DNA of 64,000 nucleotides from Metarhizium brunneum (lineage: Eukaryota; Ascomycota; Sordariomycetes; Hypocreales; Clavicipitaceae), in contig NC_089428.1 in assembly GCF_013426205.1 (NCBI RefSeq), positions 124,001-188,000 of the forward strand. The letters are read 5' to 3'. Both the position numbers and the translations under genes were made by a program. A model generated the notes under the pieces. That model did no database searches. It worked only from the letters and a program-made list of their open reading frames with translations, and had not been told where the DNA came from. This document shows, piece after piece, positions 20,590-31,979 of the stretch. Each line of letters opens with the position of its first letter. The stretch's first letter is position 1.

Positions 20590-21894
20590 CTATACCTTGA
20601 CCATTTTAAACCCAGCTTTCCAAGCTCTGACTATGATAAACAAGGCACTTGAGACCAAACATGCGACACCACCGAATATCCAGAGACCGTTAAAATTATC
20701 GCCGCCGGCACTAGCAAGTATGCCACCACCGCCTGGCCCGCCGACAAAAACGCCCAGACCAATGATGCCAAATGCCATGCCCATTCGTGTACCAATCTTG
20801 GCGCGGTCTTGGGTGAGTCGAATAATGCAGACTGGAGGCAGAGCGATGAATATACCCGAGAAGAATCCAAAGAGAATCGCTAGAATGACGACGCTGGCAA
20901 CGGACTTTGCACCAAGCATGCCAAAGATGATGACACTAACAACCACAGCACCTGGACCGATGAGGTTGAAAGCCCCGGTCTTGTCAGAAATTGCGTTGGG
21001 AATGGTGCGCCCAAAAATGGAGGCTGCGTTGAGAATCGTCACGATATAAAATGACAGAGCCGTCGACGTGATGTGCCTGGCCTTGGTATAATACGACAGA
21101 TAGAAGAACATGGTATAGAGACCCATGAAGCCAATCAGAGTGGCCAGGGTAAAAACAAGAAAGGGCCAATCCGTTAGGGCAGAAGTATCGAGTAGAGCAC
21201 GCGCCTTGGACGGCTTCACACGCATCTTCATGACCAAGTTGGGGATGGAGAGTGTGGCCAAGGCGATGAAGCCGAGGACGCGGACGCTCCACCCAAAACC
21301 AATGTCGTTGATGAGCTTGTAGAAAACAACGGGATAGATCATGCCACCTATACTTGATCCCGAAGCTGCAAGGCCAATGGCGAGGCCGAGTCGCGTGTTG
21401 AAGTAGGTGGGCAAAATGGCCACGGCGGGCACGTAAATGAGGCCCGACCCAAGACCAATACACACGCCTTGGGCCAGGACGACTTGCCAGTAATCAGTGG
21501 CTAGACTTAGCATCATGTTGCCAAAGACGACCAGAAATGACCCAACGAGCAGTAGAGCCCGTAGGTGTCCACGATCGTAAATGGGTCCGGAGAGGAAGCC
21601 CGTAAACAGGACGAGAAAGGCCTGGATGGAGCCAATCCACGAGATGTTGGACGAAGTCTGTGTGAATAGAGTGCCGGAGCTGTAAAAGGTTTGAAAGGCT
21701 CCAAACGTGTTGAGGATGCCCCAGGTGTTGAAGTACAGCATAAACGCTCCGAGGACGTGTAGCCAAGCCTGGACGCCGCCATTGGGGATATCGGTCGCGG
21801 GATCCGCAGGTGGCATTGGCGGCGGCGATGGCGGGAGCGTCTTTTCCTCATCATCGCCAGAGATGTCGGGTGTTTTGATAGTGTCTGCAGCCAT
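20590..21894 (-). CDS. MFS transporter, monocarboxylate transporter-like
   Basis: A complete 434-residue membrane protein without introns. A Pro-rich cytosolic N-terminus (TLPPSPPPMPP) is followed by about 12 hydrophobic helices. The first helix carries the typical GGVQAWLHVLGAF start of fungal MCT/SLC16-like transporters. Loop 2-3 has SGPIYDRGHLR, a variant of the MFS signature, and helix 5 contains AASGSSIGGMIYP. Fungal members move monocarboxylates, riboflavin or secondary metabolites. Placed between the isocyanide synthase (convergent) and the FAD oxidase (divergent, sharing about 0.9 kb of promoter DNA), it is a candidate exporter or precursor importer for this cluster. Substrate not predictable. 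Confidence 0.9.
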   Translation of the reverse strand: MAADTIKTPDISGDDEEKTLPPSPPPMPPADPATDIPNGGVQAWLHVLGAFMLYFNTWGILNTFGAFQTFYSSGTLFTQTSSNISWIGSIQAFLVLFTGFLSGPIYDRGHLRALLLVGSFLVVFGNMMLSLATDYWQVVLAQGVCIGLGSGLIYVPAVAILPTYFNTRLGLAIGLAASGSSIGGMIYPVVFYKLINDIGFGWSVRVLGFIALATLSIPNLVMKMRVKPSKARALLDTSALTDWPFLVFTLATLIGFMGLYTMFFYLSYYTKARHITSTALSFYIVTILNAASIFGRTIPNAISDKTGAFNLIGPGAVVVSVIIFGMLGAKSVASVVILAILFGFFSGIFIALPPVCIIRLTQDRAKIGTRMGMAFGIIGLGVFVGGPGGGGILASAGGDNFNGLWIFGGVACLVSSALFIIVRAWKAGFKMVKV

Positions 21895-22785
21895 GGCGGC
21901 GATGGTTTGCGCAACAAGACGTTTGGCTCGGTGAAGGAGAATCTACTCGTGTGACCGACGAGATGCTTGCATGTGGTGGTTTGGCACTCTTGTGGAAGAG
22001 CACAGCAAGGAAGGAACAAAGCCGCCAAGCAAAGAAACTGACAAGATGACGCAAAGGGAAAAAAAAAAAGAGACAAAACGCCCGCGGCGAGGACGTGGCG
22101 AATTAGTCAGATTTGATTCACTCAACAGCCCTGCTTGTGCAGTAGCTTGAAATGAGGTCGACGCTCAATGTAACCGCGCGGGCTATTCGGCCGTAAGAAA
22201 CCCCATATTTTCTCCGTTCCCTCCTCCTTGCCCATTTCGATGCGAGGATGACAGGGCCCAGATAATAAGCATTCGACGGGGACAATTGCCAAGGACCAAA
22301 GGGCCCCGACCGGCTGAATGTACCTCCCGTGTACTTTGGAATCTGACCGTGATGGCCACACGCCTTGCATTTTCGCTTCCCTCACCCCCCGAGCAGATCG
22401 ATGCTAAACTTCGAGTACTCAGTTGATTATTGCCTCAAGTGGGCTGTTGTTGAAAACCGCCAGACTCAAGTGCGCCAACGCGAGCAGATGGCTCGGACAT
22501 GGAATTAGCAGCACTCCATGCAGTCAGCAATGAGGACGGCTGCAGGGATATCATGGCGCAATACGGCGCAAATCGCATGTTTTGCCGCCGAGGCTCGTCA
22601 GCTGCTTTGGGTAGTGGCCGGTTTGAAGCCATGAGCTTTTTGAAGCCATGAGCTGACATGGCTACTTGCTTCCTATGCGAGTCCGGCAAGGCCATGATTT
22701 AAGGGCACTGAAACACAATTATGCCTGCCAAGTGTGTCTTAAGCGCCTCCCAGTCTTGTACGACGTAGACCAAACTCGTTCCGCC
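21895..22785. promoter_or_regulatory. Divergent promoter region of MFS and FAD-oxidase genes
   Basis: The two genes are head to head. The interval has no convincing ORF and contains a purine-rich run near 22055-22075. Shared control is likely from geometry, but no specific operator is identified. Confidence 0.4.
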
Positions 22786-24159
22786 ATGGCTGCTTCCAAT
22801 CTACCGCCCGAGATGGCGAATGGCGCGCCTTCGCAAACCGCCGTCAACCCCAACCTGCCGCCTGCTACGGCCAGTCTCTCGTACTGGCAGCGAACTACAC
22901 GAGCATTCAAGTACTTGAATCACAATCAGACAAACACTCCCCCCGCCTCTACTACGTATGCCATTATCGGCTCCGGCTTGGCAGGAGCCTTGGTAGCATA
23001 CAATCTCCTCGAACGCGGCGTGCAAGGCGAGGAAATCCTCATCCTCGAAGCTCGCGAGGCCGTTTCTGGATCGACTGGCCGCAATGCCGGCCACGTTCGA
23101 CCAGATGCTTTCCGCAACTTCTCGGGCTATCAGGCCTTCCATGGCAGCGAGCAGGCATTAAAGATTGTGGCCACCGAGGAGACCAACTTGAAGCGCATAG
23201 CTGCCTTTATTCAGGACAAGCAGATCCAATGCGACTTCAACTTGACCACCACATTTGACGTGTGCCTGGGGCCCGATGCCGTGGAAGATGAGGAGAAGAA
23301 TATTAAAGACTATCTTGACGCCGGGGGCAATCTGGCCAGCTTGGGCGTCAAATGCTGGTACGGAGATGCCGCCGCGGAAAAAAGCTCGTGTCCAGGCGCC
23401 TCGGCTGCGTATGAATGGCCGGCTGCCTCGATTCATCCCGTCAAGCTCGTCCACTGGGTTCTCGAGCACGTTATTGAACGGGGCGTTCAATTATGGACGC
23501 ATTGTCCGGTAGACGAGATACGAGAGGACGGCGCCAAACTTGGTGTGCAAACCTCACGGGGCGTCATCTCGGCAGACAAGGTGGTTCACTGCACCAACGC
23601 ATTCGCCGGAGGTATCCTGAGCCAATTGACGGCTGAGAGACTCACGCCGTTTGCGGTCCAGGTCGCCTCTGTCATTCCCTCCTCGGCGGCATCTGGAGAC
23701 AAGACCTTCAAGAGCACCATGGCGCTGCGAGAAAACGCCCGCATGTTTTACGGTTTCGCTCAGAAGCCGTTGGATGGAACCATCATTGTAAGTGTCGGTA
23801 GGCCTGTTGGCAAAGGCGTCCAGGCCGAGGAGTCACATACGCCCCAGGTCGCAGAAGAAATCGTCCAGAGGATATCCAAGCTTATTGGGCCGAATGATGA
23901 GCCACAGAGATCCGGGGAAGGTTTTGACACGACGTGGACCGGCCTCATCGCGTTCACGCCGGACAAGGTGCCATATATAGGCGAGATTGATGAGTTGCCT
24001 GGGCAATACATCTGCGCCGGCTTCAACGGTCACGGCATGGCGAATATTTTTACCTGCGCCGGAGGCATCGCCGGTCTCTTGTTGGGTAGACCGTGGGAAA
24101 GCACGCAGCTGCCAGAATGCTATCGTTACAGCCAAGCGCGGCTGAGTAAAAGTGCCTAG
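22786..24159 (+). CDS. FAD-dependent amine/amino-acid oxidoreductase (DAO family)
   Basis: From the ATG at 22786 the protein is 457 residues in one exon. The frame runs 40 codons further up, but that extension has no conserved character. The FAD-binding Rossmann motif is clear (AIIGSGLAGALVAYNL with acidic ILILEAR 20 residues on), followed by the DAO signature STGRNAGHVRPD, and a C-terminal GFNGHGMANIFTCAGG that contacts the flavin. Such enzymes oxidise secondary amines or D-amino acids to imines with release of hydrogen peroxide; fungal members are often annotated as FAD-dependent oxidoreductases. The gene may deaminate or oxidise a precursor or product of the isocyanide pathway, with the ALDH acting on resulting aldehydes. 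The family is firm; the substrate is unknown. Confidence 0.88.
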   Translation: MAASNLPPEMANGAPSQTAVNPNLPPATASLSYWQRTTRAFKYLNHNQTNTPPASTTYAIIGSGLAGALVAYNLLERGVQGEEILILEAREAVSGSTGRNAGHVRPDAFRNFSGYQAFHGSEQALKIVATEETNLKRIAAFIQDKQIQCDFNLTTTFDVCLGPDAVEDEEKNIKDYLDAGGNLASLGVKCWYGDAAAEKSSCPGASAAYEWPAASIHPVKLVHWVLEHVIERGVQLWTHCPVDEIREDGAKLGVQTSRGVISADKVVHCTNAFAGGILSQLTAERLTPFAVQVASVIPSSAASGDKTFKSTMALRENARMFYGFAQKPLDGTIIVSVGRPVGKGVQAEESHTPQVAEEIVQRISKLIGPNDEPQRSGEGFDTTWTGLIAFTPDKVPYIGEIDELPGQYICAGFNGHGMANIFTCAGGIAGLLLGRPWESTQLPECYRYSQARLSKSA

Positions 24160-24475
24160 TGAATTAGTGAAGATAAACATAATACACCCACTGTTTGTAT
24201 ACCATGATAGAAGACGCTGGGTTCGCTTTTGAGATGGTGTTGTAGTTTTTGGCCAGCGTGGATTTGCTCTTGTCCAGCCACTTGGGAAGTCTTGCACCGC
24301 CTGTTCGAAAGTCAACAATATTCAACGTCGCCCAAGAAACTGTTCCAAAACCTCGGGGAATAATGGGACGTTGACAACATATTCTTTCATTCAGACATCA
24401 TTCATTTGACAATGACGGCTAGGGTTGACAGCAGTAGAACCTAAACTTGTCTATGAAGGTGAAAAGAGCACCGCT

Positions 24476-25785
24476 CTACTGCGGCCATGGGGTTTCGTCA
24501 ACACGATACAGAAGCTTGTATCCACTGATCCTGCCCTCCTTCATGTCCTTCATGCCATCAAGCACCCCAACCAGACCACCAGACCTGACTTCACGTGGGT
24601 GTTCGGTCCATTTGCCCTCACCCCAAAGCTTCTCCACGACGGGGAAGAACGTGGTGGCAAACTCGTAGTATGTAGGCTGCGCTTCCCAGTGCTTGCCCTC
24701 AAAGATGTACTTCTCGCCCGTGATACCGTAGACGAGGAAGAAGATGGACTCGACATCCGAGCGGGGGGCGTCGTGCTCTCCCAGGAGGTTCACGTAGGTC
24801 CCTCCTTTGCTGCTGAGTGCCTCGGCGCTAATCTTGGCAGAAGACTCCTTGCTGACGGTATCCAGAACCTTGATGAGCTTGTCGTCGGTCGCCTTGCGAA
24901 TGTCTTCTCCCACGGTCGGAGAGTGCTAGGCTAGAATTAGCAATCGTTTACAAGGACAAAATGCCAAGGCACAAAGAATGGACCATCATACATAGTCAAA
25001 TACCAAATCGGCGCCACGGCTCTTGGCAAGGTCGAAATGCTTGGGCGACGCGGTTGTAATGACGGTGTATCCAGCCCTGAATAAATTAGCTTTCAAGATT
25101 CGCACCGCGCCATACATGTATGGAACTTACATCTTTGCAAACTGAATGGCAATTGTTCCAGTGGCAGTTGAGCCTCCATAGATCAAAACAGTCTTGTTAT
25201 CGTCTTGGCTCGCTTTGGCGGTTTGGATGGCTTCGAGTCCCGGGAATGGTATCGAGAGGAACTTGAACAATCCAAGGCCCATGGTGCCGACAGCACAGGG
25301 TATAGATGCGGCCGCCTCCCATGGTACGTTGTCGGGAACACGTATGACTGTATCGCCCTTGTTTATAATGAATTTTGCGAATGCTCCCGTCTGCGGTCTA
25401 GCATCATTCCCTATTCCATTGCATACATGTTAGCCTTCCCGGGACAGCCCTAATAAATGACGCCCATATATCGTCTAAAAGAAAGTCGTCGTTGGCATAA
25501 ACTCGACTCACCTCCGTGAGCAAAGCCCGCGACCCTGTCGCCTTTTTTGAATGCCTTTTTCACTTTTGGCCCAATTTCTTCGACTGTTCCTGCCCAGTCA
25601 CATCCGACCAGCGTGCCATCATCACCCGGGGCATCAAGCGTTGTCCAGTCAGTAGGATTTACAGCCACCGTAACAACGCGAATAAGCAGATAGTCATCGG
25701 GTAATGTTGGCACGGGGATGCGCTCAAACGCCGCTACACCGGTAGCCTTGCGAATCAGTCCGTAATTGGTTTCACTGATGGCCAT
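24476..25785 (-). CDS. ToxD/LovC-like zinc-independent alcohol dehydrogenase (MDR)
   Basis: Four exons (25512-25785, 25131-25410, 24992-25076, 24476-24925) join across GT-AG introns of 101, 54 and 66 nt to give 362 residues. The N-terminal GroES-like part (VAVNPTDWTTLD, GCDWAGTVEEIG, GDRVAGF) is followed by the Rossmann part (VLIYGGSTATGTIAIQ) and ends with SGYKLLYRVDETPWP. The protein lacks the catalytic-zinc ligands and resembles ToxD and the trans-acting enoyl reductases of fungal clusters. These reduce C=C or quinone bonds with NADPH. It converges on the FAD oxidase gene (316 nt between stops) and may be the right edge of the isocyanide cluster. The nearby PKS relic is too small to be a partner. 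Family firm; reaction unknown. Confidence 0.87.
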
Positions 25786-27838
25786 GATGTACACTTCGCC
25801 AAATTCAATCGAGGTCAAATTTAACCAAGTAATTCATTCACGTGTCGGCCGTCAGATGGGAGAGGGGCAAAAAGTACGATTAAATACTTTCAAAATAAAG
25901 TTGGAATTCTTAATTTGTAAGCACTTGCTGTTGTTCATGTCGTTGCGTCAATGTACTGCATTAGATCGGCGAGCTGAAGCCAATCGCCGAGGCCGCCGAG
26001 GGGAGCATTACATGCAGATCCTTGTTTTGCGCTCACGAGTGGGTTGTAGTGCGGGGTCTGGTCGCATAATATATGGTGTCTGATTGAAATAAATAAGAAT
26101 TGATGTAACACGAGGTGGAATGCATTTGCCAGCAGTTCCATCGTTTGCTCTAGACCCCCCCAATCCACGCCCCAGTTGGAACATTGGGCTCAGAGTTAGT
26201 GCTTACATTGCTTGGACGGGCCGCCAAGAACTGGTCTAGGTTCCATGTTGTCTCGGGGTCTCTGAGCCGCCTAAGTTGCTTGGTAGAATTGGAGCAGTCG
26301 TGTCAATGTTGCAAAAAGGGTTACTGCATGGCCAAACGTTGGGTGCTCGACCCTTCCCGCGTTGGCCAACATTGTCGAGCTTATCGCCTAGTATAGCAAT
26401 CATATTACGCCATGCTGGAAAGCTGGCATCTCATGCAGAGAGTAACGTAGTCACTTATCTGGACGCAAGCCGACTCGGCCGGTCAACATGGTGCTAAAAA
26501 CACCGCGGCAGAGCACAGAAGCAGCATGTCAGCAAGTATGCGAGGCGACTGTTGAGACTCATCAAGATGTTCCGATACAGGAAAGCATACTGGCCCAGAC
26601 GGCAATGAAGTTGAGTCCAACTTTTCTCTCTTGACAAGCACTACATCAGCCAGATAGTAGACTACGATCAATTTAGTCTTGTATACATAGCTTCTATATA
26701 GAGCATTTAAAGGCGGTTTCATTTCTTATTAATACTCTAAATAGACACCGCCTCTCAAGCTCCAAGGTGTGTTCTAAGAGAAATTGTGGTGTATAAACAG
26801 GCAAGCTTTGAAGAACACCAAGGTAGCGAGAAAATCCGACGATGCTAAATGACGTTAAAAATTATTCCCAACTCCCACTTATATCTTCTCAGCATTTATC
26901 TTGTTGTGCTCGTCGTAGAGTAGCGTGACACTATTTGGTACCCACCCCAATAATTCCTTCGTAGCGCAAAAGAGATACTGTAAATACCGCCGCACTGACA
27001 CCTTGGCCCTATCGTGGTTGTAGCCAAATCTGCCTTGCCTCTCCCCAAAGAGTGACAGAACTTGCCATCGACGAAGTATCGACTTGCATTTTGGACATGC
27101 CTGGGGCTCTGTACCGTCGTGATAGCGGGTATCTAGCCTGTTAACCAAGAAGATCTTATGCAGACACGTAATCAAATACGTGCCAAACTATGCTTAGATT
27201 GGTCACCGCTGATGTGAGTCCTACATCCCAGGCAGTCAAACCAACGGCATCACAACAACAAACCCCAGGAGAGGTAGGGGGTGTGGAAGGATAGTTTGCC
27301 CAACTCATGTTAGGTACAATAAATTGTTGATTTGGAGGGCTCGATCAGCTTATCCGGCACTCCTTCTACCGTGTGATCTTACATGATAGTTACTGCGTTT
27401 TTTTAGATTCCTCATCAATAACGTCAGCTCATTCGTCGGTTCTTCTATATGTGATGATAATATATATGATAGTGTATAGAAACCACCCGGTAATCCAACA
27501 AGGACAGGTTGTATCGCTCCTTGCAGTAAAGAAAGGCAGACTTAAGCCGCGTTAAGGCATAATAGGGTAATATAGACGAGGTTCTAGATGGAATCACCTT
27601 TAGAGGTTACACAGTATATATGTGACATATTCTACTTTGCTTAAAGTGGGAAATAGACGCATGCTTCGTTACGCAACCATAATTGTAAGACAGCACGCGG
27701 CAAGCATGGAACTATGATACACGTGAGTACCTAGGCAGTGCTCTAATACTTAAAGAACTCATTCCCCTTGCTTTTTATTAGAAATGCTCTCTACTCAGCA
27801 ATAAACGCTTGTCCTGGCTTTCTTTGTGCAATCATAAA
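25786..27838. other. Gene-poor intergenic region
   Basis: Short frames without family features. A minus-strand frame at 26879-27175 shows a CPKC pair and an upstream Cys-Leu-His, which might be half of a zinc-binding (RING-like) motif, but it has no good start and no partner exon is visible. Confidence 0.4.
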
Positions 27839-28306
27839 ATGTCTTTCCGCATCAAACAGGTTGCTACTAGGTCGCGGGGTACTTATGGCAGTCAGCCAAT
27901 GCATTTCCCCGATATCGAAGATTCAGACTCAGAGTTCGAGACCAACTCAAACTGCTCCCGTGCTCAGGGGAGGTCACTATCCCCTGAGCTTCACCGTACG
28001 CCTACTAGCGGGGAAGATACAGCGATGGCTAATTCTTGTTGTCATAATGCTGACGACGTCAACACGAAGAAGGACGATAACCACTGCGACGATAACCATG
28101 ATGACAATTATATTTCACATTCAGAATCAGGATCTACTCCAGATACACGCTCAGCATGCCACGTAGCTCGACTCTCACAGGGCCTAATTACAGACGGAAG
28201 TATCGAAAATACGACGGCTAAAGTAGAGAGAGGTGGCAAAATCAGGAAGGAACGTGGACTGAAAAAGGGCGAGAAGTTGAGACGCAAAGGACTACACCTG
28301 TTGTGA
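27839..28306 (+). CDS. Hypothetical low-complexity protein
   Basis: Starting at the ATG at 27839, the frame encodes 155 residues. The N-terminus is basic; then comes an acidic Ser-rich segment (IEDSDSEFETN), a His/Asp-rich stretch (DDNHCDDNHDDN) and a very basic C-terminus (RKERGLKKGEKLRRKG). The composition suggests a disordered, possibly nuclear protein. I do not recognise a family and it may not be expressed. Confidence 0.3.
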   Translation: MSFRIKQVATRSRGTYGSQPMHFPDIEDSDSEFETNSNCSRAQGRSLSPELHRTPTSGEDTAMANSCCHNADDVNTKKDDNHCDDNHDDNYISHSESGSTPDTRSACHVARLSQGLITDGSIENTTAKVERGGKIRKERGLKKGEKLRRKGLHLL

Positions 28307-29898
28307 TGTCCAAAAATCGCAATTTGACCCTGGCATTAGGAAGGAAGTAGGTGGCGAAAAGTACCAGGGTGTTATTATGTAAAGACAATCACGGCACATA
28401 TTACTGCGGTTGGTTTTCTGGCCGTTTGCCTGTTTTAACTGGCTTGAATCTAAGCTGCGTGGCCTTTACCTCGACGATATCGGAGTAGATCTACTCAAGG
28501 CGTGCCAGTTAGCGTGACCAGCTCGATAGACCAACGTAAGAGTCACTTAGGTACACGCATAAATAGTTGACGCCTTTCCCGCTATCGGTTAAAACTCTGT
28601 CTTCTACACTACACCCCGAAAGAAGTCAGATTCTCACTACTCGCTGTGTTCTACTTTGCCCAAACATTTCGAAGGCTTTGCAAACTAAACTAGCCATAAT
28701 AGTTTATTGTGGCCACTTAGGAGTCAAGCGGCATTTTATTTCTGCATTGAACCTTTTGTTCAGCTTCCTTTTGAAATTACTACAAGAGCTGAATACAACA
28801 CACTAAGACTATATTGCATCTTGCTTGATAGTCTCGAAGCCAAGACGTAAACCCTACCTGGCTTTCCAAGTGGTTATTGGTACGCCACCCTTTCTATGCA
28901 GCACTAGTAGGAGAGGGATTTGGGTCTGTTTATTTCTACTTCTCCGCCAACTAAATAACCACAGGCCACCTAGTGGTTAGGCAGCTTGACGCCTGTTATG
29001 ATGAAGTCTTTACAATGCATACTATAACACTAGCTGGTCAAGTAACCTAAAATGGCCCTATACGAATTTCCTTGGAGGTTAACTCAAGATTGCTAAGTGG
29101 CACAGCCTTCCGATTTCAGGGTTACGGTCGAACTGAGCTTTCGGCTATTACCTATCAACAAAGCTCTACCAATCTAACATAGACTTTTTGCAAAGCGACG
29201 TTTTTGCTGTACGCAATAGAATGGAATTCGGCCTGAATCTATCGATATCTCTCAGTAGTACACTCGTAACAGGACACAGGGCAGTAATAAGGACAACGGG
29301 TTGACACAGAGCATCAACGAGGAGTACCGATCACTTGACGCAATCGACCGAGGAGGGTTTTCTTTTGTATAGTAGACATGGCTTCAGTGGCTTGAATTTT
29401 ATTCATTACTTTATTTTCTGTTTTTGTTTCAAGGAAGCATGCAACAGTAATGGCAATCATTCTCAGAGGCTAAAGAATATACAAGCCGAGTCAAAGAGGT
29501 CGCGACATCGAGACGCCCATCGGCGATGGTGAGCACCAGTTTCGGCCAATTTATCAGTAGAATTCATTCGACGAGAGGAAATGTCGGTTAGAATCTTTTC
29601 GAATATAACACAGAGGTCCATCGAAGCAGATTATTGGTCTTCCGTTAAGTCGCTGTTTGGGGAGAGAAGGTGGTAATAGCGTGGCAGATTTGCATCTACA
29701 TATCCGCCAGGATACACATGCTATGAGCCTTCTGAATAGGCTCATGAGATGCGTATCCAAGGACTTTACCGACCGTCTCGCCAAGTAATACATCATGGAA
29801 TAAGTGCCACTCAGTTGGAGAGGGTCTATCTGGGCAATATAAGCAATTGACTTTCAGGTAGTCCGGAAGAATTGGGACAGACCATTTCTACCGTTGTT
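28307..29898. other. Intergenic, nothing recognised
   Basis: Several short frames, none with motifs. No tRNA, transposon ends or long repeats seen by eye. Confidence 0.45.
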
Positions 29899-31622
29899 TT
29901 AAGTTAACGTCCTCTTCTGCGGTGACTTAGTCCGTTTCACCCGAGGCTGAAGGTCCAGAGACAGTTCGTCCGCGGAAGTTTCCGATTCGTAGACTGGCAA
30001 GTCATGGGGCGCGGCATTTAAAACCGTTTCTCGGCTGGTGATAATTGTTTCGGCGGCGGATGCATCACTCTCAAAGCTCAAGCCTAATCCGTCCACCGAT
30101 GTTGAAGTAGTTGGGCCACCACGTACCCTCTCGTTTGCTTCATTAATTTGCGTTATCTCTTTGACGTTTGGCCCAATCTCTACCATTCCGGAATGCGGTA
30201 GCCCCTTGGCGGAAAGCATCGCGGTTACCGGTCACGCTCCAAGAGTTTATTTGCGTCATCACGAAGCCCGGTTGTGCACCATTAATCAACGGTGGTATAG
30301 GATGAGTGGTATACATTTTAATTGTTCCGCCGTGGTATAGAGAGGTTAGCGTATATGCTTTGTTGTCATATTTTTGCTCTGGTTGCTTGTATGACTGCAA
30401 ACAATGTAATCCCCTTGCTCCAAGAGCACCGTCGTAACTTGCTTGCCGGGTCGCAACTGCCAAGCTGCCATCCGGCCCCTTTGTTTGAAACAGATAGTTT
30501 GGCACAATAGGAAGGTCATGCTGCGTGGATGGTACAATGTAGTTGCTTAACTCTCGACGAACAGTCCTGTGAAGCTGCTCAGGGTGGGCGCCATAATACA
30601 GATCAGGGTTTCCAGGTACAAGTGTTCCATCAGTCAAATGCTCCAGGTTTATAAATGGTATCTCGCCAGCGATACATTTCTTGTCCCTAACATCTCCTTT
30701 GATAATAGGAATAACATTTATAGTAACCTCTCTCTCCTTAGCTGCCTGCGCGTCAGCCCGCTCGAACTTGCGAAAGTCTTCGCTCGAGAACTTAGACGGC
30801 GATAAGGATGCCCTAGGTTGGGCCAACACCTGGCGGATCTCGTCCATATTATCGGGCTCTTGCGGTAAGCGGCCATCTGGGTATCCATAACCATGGGGTA
30901 GAATGTTATGATCGATAAGGTGCTGCTGGAACGCGCGATCGTACGGGCCCGTGGTCTTTGTGCTGGTCGTTTTCGGCGTGGTGCTACTCTTCGTTGGCGA
31001 CTGCGAGCTCCTCTTCGTCGATGACCGTGACCCTCTTTTGCGTCGGCCAAGACTTGACTGTCCAGAGCTTATGTTGTTATTGACAGCTGCAGGAACAGAA
31101 AACTACCGGACGTTAAAATTGAACTCTAAACGTTGGGTTCTTACATACTCCTCTTAAATGGCTTAGGTCCGGGCCACCGTACCTTGCAAAGACCTTAACG
31201 GACTTCAAAGAAGTTGGCGAATAGGTATCGACAACTTGACCGACGGCAATGATAGAGTGTGGACGTGGTCGAAGGCTTCTTCCCGTTCGGGTTTCACCTG
31301 GCGGGCGAGAGCCTTGGGTGCTCTGTCCGTCTAATGCTCGAAGTGCGTTCCGCGTCAGAGGTATCTTTGATAATCTTTCCCAGAATTGCGTTGGGGGAAA
31401 CTCAGGATGACGAAGCTTTTGCTTCTTCGGCTGGTTCAAGACGGCGTCTGGCGTTTCGTGGGAACTTGGGAATCGTTGACGCTTGCGCGAGCTTGGACTG
31501 CTTGATTTTCTGCATAAAACTTGCGATGCTATCATCCTCATATGTGCTCGCCATAAGTAGTGGTGAAGGCATTGAACTCGTCGCTTTTTAAGTTGTTTTA
31601 ACGAAGCTGAAGTCCGAGGCAT
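29899..31622 (-). pseudogene. Hypocrealean hypothetical protein (DUF7924-like) with C-terminal frameshift
   Basis: Coding sequence runs leftward: exon 1 31145-31622 (RKRQRF, KKQKLRHPEFPPTQFW, FARYGGPDLSHLRG), a 58-nt GT-AG intron, then exon 2 from 31086 (SSGQSSLGRRKRGSRSS, HNILPHGYGYPDGRLP, INVIPIIKGDV, NLEHLTDGTLVPGNPDLYYGA, GALGARGLHCLQSY, TQINSWSVTG). This is a family seen in multiple copies in hypocrealean genomes, with a nuclear-looking basic N-terminus and a conserved core of unknown function. At about 30150-30162 the frame ends early (RDWAKRQRDNAN), while the overlapping frame carries the usual tail (ITQINEANERV to SADELSLDLQP...RTLT, ending 29899). A small deletion is the simplest reason. 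The N-terminus may hold another shift, since a second frame reads MASTYEDDSIASFM. Confidence 0.65.
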
Positions 31623-31979
31623 GTGCGGGCCGCGGTCGTGATTTGGTCTCGAGGCGGGTGTATGATCACTTCAATGTTGCTGATTGGCTTACCACCCAGC
31701 TCTGGCGCGACGATGCCTCGCCCCTTATTTTGCTGGAGCGTTCTTGGCCAATCATGGCTAAGCGCCGAACTCACCTGAGGTCCCAACTGGTGTATCTACC
31801 CTGAAGCGTCTGGTGAAGTGATTCAAGTTCAGTCGCTGAATAACTGCGAGCTGGACTCTATTGGGCGAGTGCAGAATCTAACGCAAGAATCGTTGCTGGG
31901 CGTCCCAATAGCCAAGTGGCGACGCTCCTGCGGGAGCCCGTAAGCCCAGACACATTAGTCAGCCACATTCAATTCGGAG

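Noticed and set aside
26879..27175. Possible RING-finger protein (CPKC pair and Cys-Leu-His)
   Set aside because: Only half a motif, no supported start, no neighbouring exon; may be chance.
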